Source: JALYOC01 sp036675345
Lineage (GTDB): Bacteria; Myxococcota; Myxococcia; Myxococcales; Myxococcaceae
Reading direction: 5' to 3'
Length of the DNA: 64,000 nucleotides
Assembly: GCA_036675345.1 (NCBI GenBank)
Contig: JAKFFE010000022.1
Coordinates: 62,001-126,000 of the forward strand
Shown here piece after piece: positions 58,928 to 64,000 of the stretch (the first letter of the stretch is position 1; each line of letters starts with the position of its first letter). The translations under genes and the position numbers were made by a program. The notes under the pieces were generated by a model. That model was not told the DNA's origin. It ran no database searches and saw only the letters and a program-made list of their open reading frames with translations.

Positions 58928-61900
58928 ATGACCACCTTCCGTCGCCTGGGCGAGAGCGAACTGCTCCCCAGGTACATCTACGCCGAGAGTCTCTTCGTCC
59001 GACGGCGCGTCCTCGAGGTTGGCGCGGTCGCGTCCACCCAGGGAGCGGCCGCGCGTTTCCTGCTCACCCGCGGCGCCCGGCAGGTGGTGGCGGCGGACGA
59101 TGACACCGCGGCGGTGGAAGAGGCACAGCGCAAGCACGGCAACGCGCAGCTGCGGTACCGGGCCACGGTGTTCGACGACCTCGAGCCCCACTCCTTCGAC
59201 GTGGTGTTCGTGGCGGACCTGGCGCCGTATGTGCTGGCCCCGGAGCTGATGAAGGACCTGGTCCGGCTGGTCACCCGCGGTGGCCACCTGGTGGGTGGCC
59301 TGCGCAACGCCGCCGGCCTGGCCCTGGCCCAGATCGGCGAACCGGAGGGGCCGGACGCGCCACCCACCTACGGACAGCTGCTGGATGCGCTCTCTCCCCA
59401 TTTCCCCGCGGTGGAGGTGGCCACCCAGAACCCGGTGCTGGGCTACCAGCTGACCCAGGAGCGGGGAGAGGGACTGCAGGTGGATGGCTCGCTGGTCCGC
59501 GAGTCGGAGGCCGCCTACTTCGTGATCTTCGCCGGCCAGGAGGCGGTGAAGGTCTTCGATCCCACCTGGATCCAGCTGCCACCCGAACCGCTGGCCTTCA
59601 CCAGCGCGCGCCTGGACGAGTACTACCAGCGCTCGCGCAACTGGGAGGAGCGGAGCGGACGGCTCAAGGACGCGCTGGCCCGCGCCCAGACCGAGGCCCG
59701 GGAGCAGGAGGAGAAGGTGTCCGCCCTCCGTGCCGCCGCGGAGAGCGCCCGCGAGGAGGTGGCCCGGCTTGGCGCCCAGCTGTCCACCGTCCGCGGAGGC
59801 GCCGCCGCGGAGCGGGACCGGGACGAGCTGACCGGGCGGATCAAGCGCGCCGAGACCGAGCTGTCCGCCGCCCGGGAGCGGGAGGCCAGCGTGGAGCGCC
59901 GGCTGGCCGCGCTGCGGGATCAGCTGGAGGCGGACCACCGGTCCCGCCGTGAGGCGGAGACCTTCGCCACCCGCGCCCAGGAGGCGGCCCGGCTGGAGCG
60001 GGCCCGCGCCGAAGAGCTGGCAGCCCAGCTGTCCTCCTTCGAGTCGCGCGGCATTCTGCAGGCCAAGGACGCGGGGGCGGCGGAGGAGGCCCTGGCCGCC
60101 CTGCGGCTGACCGTGGATGAAGAGCGCCACCAGGTGGCCACCCTGCGCGATGAGCTGCGGGCCCAGGCGTCCCGGGTGGAGGGCGCCCGGGCGATCGAGC
60201 TGCGGCTGGGGGAGCAGCTGGCGCGCGCCCAGGCGGAGACCGAGGCGGTCTCCGCGCGCCTCTCGCAGGCCCGGACGGAGCAAGGGGAGGCAGAGCAACA
60301 ACTGGCCAACCTCACCGCGGAGCTGGGCCGCGCGCAGGGGACCCACACCGCGGAGCGGGCGGCGCTGGAGCGCGCCCGGGTGGACGCGGAGCGCCGGTTT
60401 GCGCAGTGGGAGGAGGAGCGCGGGGGGTTGTCCGCCGCGCTGGCCGAGGCCCGGACCGAGCTGGAAGGGGCCCGCGGCGAGTCCCGGCGGCTGGAGGAGG
60501 CCCTGGGGTCTGCCTCCGCGGTGGACCGGACCGCGGCCTCCCAGCTGGGGCAACTGCAGGCCCGGCTGGCGGAGCGCGAGGCCCAGCTGGAGACGGTGGG
60601 GGAGGAGCTCTCCTCGGTGCGGCGGCAGCTGGAGACGGCCGATGCGCGCGCCACCCGGAATCAGCAGGAGCTGCAGACCGCGATCGCCGCCCAGGTCACC
60701 GGGCGGGAGCAGGCCCTGGCGGAGAGTGAGAAGCTGCGCGCCGCGCTGGCCCGGCTGGAGGAGGGGCACGCGGAGCTGACCGCCTCCGCCGCCGCCGCGC
60801 AGCGGGAGTCGGAGCGGCTGGCCACGCAGGTGGAGACCCTGGAGGCGCGGCTGGAGGCCGCCAGCCACGGCGCCTCCGAGCGGGTCCAGACCGCGGAGCG
60901 GGCCCTGGATGAGGCCGGGGTGAGGATCGCCGGGCTGGAGGAGTCGCTGGCCTCTGCCCTCCAGGCGCGCGCCGAGGCCGAGGCCGAGCGGGACGAGACG
61001 ACCCAGGCGCTGCAGCGTGCCCAGGCCGAGGCCCAGGTACGGGCGCAGGCGCTCCAGGAGGGAGAGTCGGCCCAGCAGCGCGCCCAGGAGCGGCTGGCCG
61101 AGGTCCAGGACGAGCTGGCGCAGGTGCAGGCCGAGGTCGCCACCCTCCGGGACGAGCTGCAGCAGGCGCAGCGTCGTCAACAGGAGGAACTGCCCGCGCT
61201 GGCGGAGCAGCTGGAACAGCTTCGGGTGGGCGCGGAGACCGCCCAGCGAGCGCAGCAGGAGGCCGCGGCGCTGTCGGAAGAGGTGCAGCGGCTGCGCGGC
61301 GAGACCGCGGCCCGGGAGCAGGCTCAGCGAGAGGCCTCCGCCCTGCAGGAGGAGCTGGCGCAGCTTCGCTCTGCGGCTGCGGCGGCGGAGCAGTCGCGGC
61401 TGGCCCTGGTGGAAGAGGCCGCGTCCCAGCGCCAGGCGCACCAGCGGGAGCTGGCGACGTTGTCGGAGGAGGCGGCCCGGCTGGGCGGCGAGGCGGTGGC
61501 GCAACAGCAGTCGCTGCGCTCGGAGCTCTCTGGGCTGCAAGCGCAGCTGGTGGAGTCGGAGTCCGCGCGAACCCTGCAGGAGGAGCGGCTGGCGCAGCTG
61601 GAGCGCGAGCTCCACACCCACAGCGGCCTGCACGAGGCGCTGGGCTCGCATCGGGACGAGCTGGACAAGGCGCAAGCGGAGCTGGCCCAGGCCCGACGGA
61701 CCCTGGCCGAAGAGCAGCACCGGCTGGGCGAGCAGTCCGAGGAGCTGGAGCAGGCTCGGCGTCTGGCTGCCGAGCGCGAGCGCCAGGGAGCAGAGCTGGA
61801 GCTGCTGGTGGAGGAGTCCCGGGGCGCGGCCCAGACCGCCCAGGCTGTGCAGCGTGAGGTCCAGGCCGCCCGCGAATCCGCGGAGGCGGAGGTGGAGTCG

Positions 61901-63802
61901 CTGGGCAGTCGATTGGCGGCGCTGCAGCGACAGCTGGCCGCCGATCAGGAGCGGCTGGCCTCTTCGCTGGACTCGCAGACCTCGGAGGCCGCGGATCTGC
62001 GCGCCCAGCTCTCCGAATCCGAGGGCGAGCGCGACGCACTCAAGGAGTCGCTGGACCAGCTGCGGACGGAGTGGGAGGAGCAGGCGCTGCGTCTGGAAGA
62101 GGCCCAGACCACCCTGGTGGAGCGGGAGGAGCGACTCTCGGCGCTGACCGACCAGCTCTCCGCTGCGGAGTCCGAGCGGGACCGGTTGGCGGCGCAGCTC
62201 GCCGAGACCTCGGTCGGCCTGGAGACCGCCTCCGCGGCGCTGGCCGCCCGGCAGACCGAACTGGACGGTGTGCGCGAGCAGCTGGAGGGCAGCGAGACCC
62301 AGGTGGTCGCGTTGCGCGAGCAGCTGGAGGGCAGCGAGACCCAGGTGGTCGCGTTGCGCGAGCAGCTGGGGGGCAGCGAGGCGCAGGTCGCCACGTTGCG
62401 CGAGCAGCTGGGGAGCAGCGAGGCGCAGGTCGCCACGTTGCGCGAGCAGCTGGAGGGCAGCGAGGCGCTGGTCGACTCGTTGCGCGAGCGGTTGAGCGGC
62501 AGCGAGGCCCAGGTCACCGGATTGCGCGAGCAGTTGAGCGGCAGCGAGGCCCAGGTCACCGGATTGCGCGAGCAGTTGAGCGCCAGCGAGGCCCAGGTCG
62601 GTTCGTTGCGCGAGCAGTTGAGCGGCGGCGAGGCCCAGGTCGGTTCGTTGCGCGAGCAGTTGAGCGGCAGCGAGGCCCAGGTCGGTTCCTATCGCGAGCA
62701 GTTGACCGCCAGCGAGGCCCAGATCGCCGCGCTCCGCGAGCAGCTGGCCGGCGGCGAGACCCAGGTGGCCGCGTTGCGCGAGCAGGCGGGCCGCACCGAG
62801 GCTCAGGTCGCCACGCTGCGCGAGCAGCTGGAGGGCAGCGAGGTCCAGGCTTCCACCTTGCGCGAGCAGCTGGCCGGCAGCGAAGGCCAGCTGAGCGAGC
62901 TGCGCGAAGAGCTGACCGTCCAGCAGCAGCAGATGGAGGCCCAGCTGACGCAGTTGGAGGAGAGACTGGCCGCGGCGGCGGAGCGGACTTCCGGGCTGCA
63001 GACCTCGTTGCAGGAGGCGGAGTCCGAGCGGGACCGGGGACGCGTGCGCGAGGAGGAGCTGGAACAGCAGGTCGGCGCGCTGACCGCGCAGGCGGCCTCG
63101 CTGGGCGAAGAACGTGCCCGGCTGGCCCCGTTGCTGGAGGCCTCCGCCGCCAGGGTGGTGGCGTTGGAGCACGAGCTGGAGGAGCTCCGGGCCACCTTGC
63201 TGGGGACCGAGGCCGCCCTCAGCGCCGAGGTGGAGACCCGGTCCCAGCTGGAGTCCGAGCTGGAGGCGGAGCGCGGCGCGCTGCAGGACGCCTTCGCCCA
63301 GGCCACCCGGCTGGAAGAGCAGGTGGCGAACGCGAACCGGCTCAAGACGGAGCTGGCGCTGGAGCAGGAGCGCCTGCGCGAGGCGCTGGAGACGGCGATG
63401 GGCGACGCGGCCCTGCTGGCCGGACGGGATGCGGACCTCAACGCCCAGATCGCCGACAAGACCAAGAAGCTGGAGCTGCTGGAGCGGCGGCTCAAGGCCC
63501 AGGACACCGAGCTGTCCGCGCTGCGGCGCACCGCGGCCCGGCCGGCCTCCGGCAACCAGGTCCAGCAGATCTACGAGCGGGCCAACGCCGAGCTCAGCGC
63601 GGTGAAGGCCGAGCTTTTCACCAAGAAGCCGGATCCGGCCGCTCCCCAGGGCCCTCCCGCGGTGGGGGTGGTCTCCCGCCCGGCCCGCCCCGCCCCCGGG
63701 GGGCAGAAGCTGCAGTCCCTGGCGCCCCCGCTGGGCTCCAGCGGCGGGTCTTCGGGCCCGGTGGAGGGGGACGAACCCCTCACCTCTCCTCCCGAGGAGT
63801 AG
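58928..63802 (+). CDS. Giant coiled-coil protein with methyltransferase-like N-terminal domain
   Basis: A 1624-residue cytoplasmic protein. Residues 1 to about 210 have a Rossmann methyltransferase pattern, but the SAM loop reads VLEVGAVASTQGAAARFLL, without the usual Gly-x-Gly-x-Gly. VVAADDDTAAVEEA, FDVVFVADLAPYVL and LVTRGGHLVGG occupy the later motif positions, so activity is doubtful. From about 225 to 1565 it is almost pure heptad-repeat coiled coil rich in Glu, Gln, Leu, Ala and Arg, including fifteen 14-residue repeats near 1116-1325. The last 60 residues are Pro/Gly-rich and disordered. The plan, a folded head on a very long coiled coil, recalls AglZ and FrzS of Myxococcus, which have pseudo-receiver heads and work in motility. 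A scaffold role is an inference. Confidence 0.82.
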   Translation: MTTFRRLGESELLPRYIYAESLFVRRRVLEVGAVASTQGAAARFLLTRGARQVVAADDDTAAVEEAQRKHGNAQLRYRATVFDDLEPHSFDVVFVADLAPYVLAPELMKDLVRLVTRGGHLVGGLRNAAGLALAQIGEPEGPDAPPTYGQLLDALSPHFPAVEVATQNPVLGYQLTQERGEGLQVDGSLVRESEAAYFVIFAGQEAVKVFDPTWIQLPPEPLAFTSARLDEYYQRSRNWEERSGRLKDALARAQTEAREQEEKVSALRAAAESAREEVARLGAQLSTVRGGAAAERDRDELTGRIKRAETELSAAREREASVERRLAALRDQLEADHRSRREAETFATRAQEAARLERARAEELAAQLSSFESRGILQAKDAGAAEEALAALRLTVDEERHQVATLRDELRAQASRVEGARAIELRLGEQLARAQAETEAVSARLSQARTEQGEAEQQLANLTAELGRAQGTHTAERAALERARVDAERRFAQWEEERGGLSAALAEARTELEGARGESRRLEEALGSASAVDRTAASQLGQLQARLAEREAQLETVGEELSSVRRQLETADARATRNQQELQTAIAAQVTGREQALAESEKLRAALARLEEGHAELTASAAAAQRESERLATQVETLEARLEAASHGASERVQTAERALDEAGVRIAGLEESLASALQARAEAEAERDETTQALQRAQAEAQVRAQALQEGESAQQRAQERLAEVQDELAQVQAEVATLRDELQQAQRRQQEELPALAEQLEQLRVGAETAQRAQQEAAALSEEVQRLRGETAAREQAQREASALQEELAQLRSAAAAAEQSRLALVEEAASQRQAHQRELATLSEEAARLGGEAVAQQQSLRSELSGLQAQLVESESARTLQEERLAQLERELHTHSGLHEALGSHRDELDKAQAELAQARRTLAEEQHRLGEQSEELEQARRLAAERERQGAELELLVEESRGAAQTAQAVQREVQAARESAEAEVESLGSRLAALQRQLAADQERLASSLDSQTSEAADLRAQLSESEGERDALKESLDQLRTEWEEQALRLEEAQTTLVEREERLSALTDQLSAAESERDRLAAQLAETSVGLETASAALAARQTELDGVREQLEGSETQVVALREQLEGSETQVVALREQLGGSEAQVATLREQLGSSEAQVATLREQLEGSEALVDSLRERLSGSEAQVTGLREQLSGSEAQVTGLREQLSASEAQVGSLREQLSGGEAQVGSLREQLSGSEAQVGSYREQLTASEAQIAALREQLAGGETQVAALREQAGRTEAQVATLREQLEGSEVQASTLREQLAGSEGQLSELREELTVQQQQMEAQLTQLEERLAAAAERTSGLQTSLQEAESERDRGRVREEELEQQVGALTAQAASLGEERARLAPLLEASAARVVALEHELEELRATLLGTEAALSAEVETRSQLESELEAERGALQDAFAQATRLEEQVANANRLKTELALEQERLREALETAMGDAALLAGRDADLNAQIADKTKKLELLERRLKAQDTELSALRRTAARPASGNQVQQIYERANAELSAVKAELFTKKPDPAAPQGPPAVGVVSRPARPAPGGQKLQSLAPPLGSSGGSSGPVEGDEPLTSPPEE
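62273..62902 (+). repeat. Fifteen tandem 42-bp coding repeats
   Basis: Inside the coiled-coil gene, 42-base units encode 14 residues (two heptads) of the type REQLSGSEAQVGSL. Adjacent copies are often near-identical in DNA (for example 62273-62356 and 62500-62660), while outer copies have drifted, which indicates continuing expansion or exchange. Confidence 0.9.
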
Positions 63803-63889
63803 TCACTACGGGTGGAACGGTTGCTGGCCACAGCACTTGGCTGCAACGCGGGGCGTGCCGTGGGATCCGGGGTTGATTACACTCGCGGC

Positions 63890-64000
63890 GTGTCGGAGCG
63901 CTTCTTCAAGTACCACGGGCTGGGCAATGACTTCGTGATCCTGGACCGGCGTGACTCGGGGCAGGACATCGACGAGGCGTTGGCGCGCGCGATCTGCGAT
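63890..64000 (+). CDS. dapF: Diaminopimelate epimerase, N-terminal part
   Basis: A GTG at 63890 opens a frame that leaves the window after 37 codons. The product begins SERFFKYHGLGNDFVILDRR, the diagnostic DapF opening with the conserved Lys-x-x-Gly-x-Gly-Asn-Asp-Phe core. DapF interconverts LL- and meso-diaminopimelate for peptidoglycan and lysine. The catalytic cysteines lie beyond the window edge. Confidence 0.92.
   Translation, partial: MSERFFKYHGLGNDFVILDRRDSGQDIDEALARAICD

Noticed and set aside
62273..62902. The 42-bp repeats as a non-coding satellite
   Set aside because: Codon-level heptad conservation shows that they are part of the coiled coil.
58022..63172. A 1716-codon minus-strand frame with Leu/Gln-rich repeats opposite the coiled-coil gene
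   Set aside because: It is the mirror of the heptad-repeat gene in a frame that lacks stops because of the high G+C. Only the part up to 58822 looks like a real protein.

Overview
The window is very G+C-rich, gene-dense and lipoprotein-rich, and it reads as a chromosome segment from a myxobacterium (phylum Myxococcota). The evidence for this is a MYXO-CTERM-type sorting tail, TolB-like and CotH-family surface proteins, a giant coiled-coil protein of the kind used in myxobacterial cell organisation, and a spoVG-prs-rplY-pth-rpsF-rpsR-rplI-dnaB housekeeping block. No rRNA, tRNA, IS element, prophage or CRISPR array was found.

Layout. 1-1141: a low-G+C minus-strand pair, an HNH nuclease cut by the window edge and a DUF4145 protein, probably horizontally acquired. 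1314-8157: a maltodextrin operon consisting of a secreted GH13 amylase, then MalK, MalE, a MalF with an unusual extracytoplasmic sensor-like insert, and MalG. 8161-11617: an unrecognised 309-aa protein, a lipoprotein L,D-transpeptidase and an S51-type peptidase-like protein. 11676-17187: surface proteins, including a lipoprotein with fourteen 18-residue tail-fibre-like repeats, a TolB-like protein fused to two Tudor-knot-like domains, and an exported protein with two tail-tube (gp19-like) domains. 17265-19693: an operon of aldo/keto reductase, PhyH oxygenase and spermidine-synthase-like protein. 19938-23569: two tandem CotH-family lipoproteins. 23577-25232: an RluA-family pseudouridine synthase. 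25315-29745: a 1476-codon composite frame in which a MYXO-CTERM lipoprotein runs into a second exported TolB-like protein.

31951-45366 (with a related gene at 30379-31785) is the largest functional block: a minus-strand alpha-glucan utilisation locus. In transcription order it encodes a large GH13 enzyme, a GH57 amylopullulanase-like lipoprotein, a GH13 lipoprotein, an outer-membrane beta-barrel with an N-terminal glucodextranase-C-like domain, and two small lipoproteins carrying glucan-binding-like modules. Stop and start codons overlap between several of these genes, and a strong terminator follows the last. It resembles a Sus system in logic but has no SusC/SusD. I infer that it works with the 1.3-8.2 kb operon: surface enzymes cut starch or glycogen, the barrel admits oligosaccharides, and MalEFGK imports them.

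45475-64000 is mostly housekeeping: an aldo/keto reductase, hom, a response regulator with a degenerate GGDEF domain that keeps its c-di-GMP inhibitory site and overlaps dnaB, dnaB itself, rplI-rpsR-rpsF (S18 carries a long glycine/RGG extension), a small zinc-ribbon protein, pth, rplY, prs, spoVG, a DUF5658 membrane protein, a nucleotide-salvage cluster tdk-upp-hpt, a lipoprotein, a membrane-anchored protein, a 1624-aa protein with a methyltransferase-like head and a very long coiled coil, and the start of dapF.

The most promising leads are the exported tandem tail-tube protein, the SusCD-free starch locus with its barrel, the sensor-like insert in MalF, the PopA-like degenerate GGDEF regulator coupled to dnaB, and the composite frame at 25315-29745.
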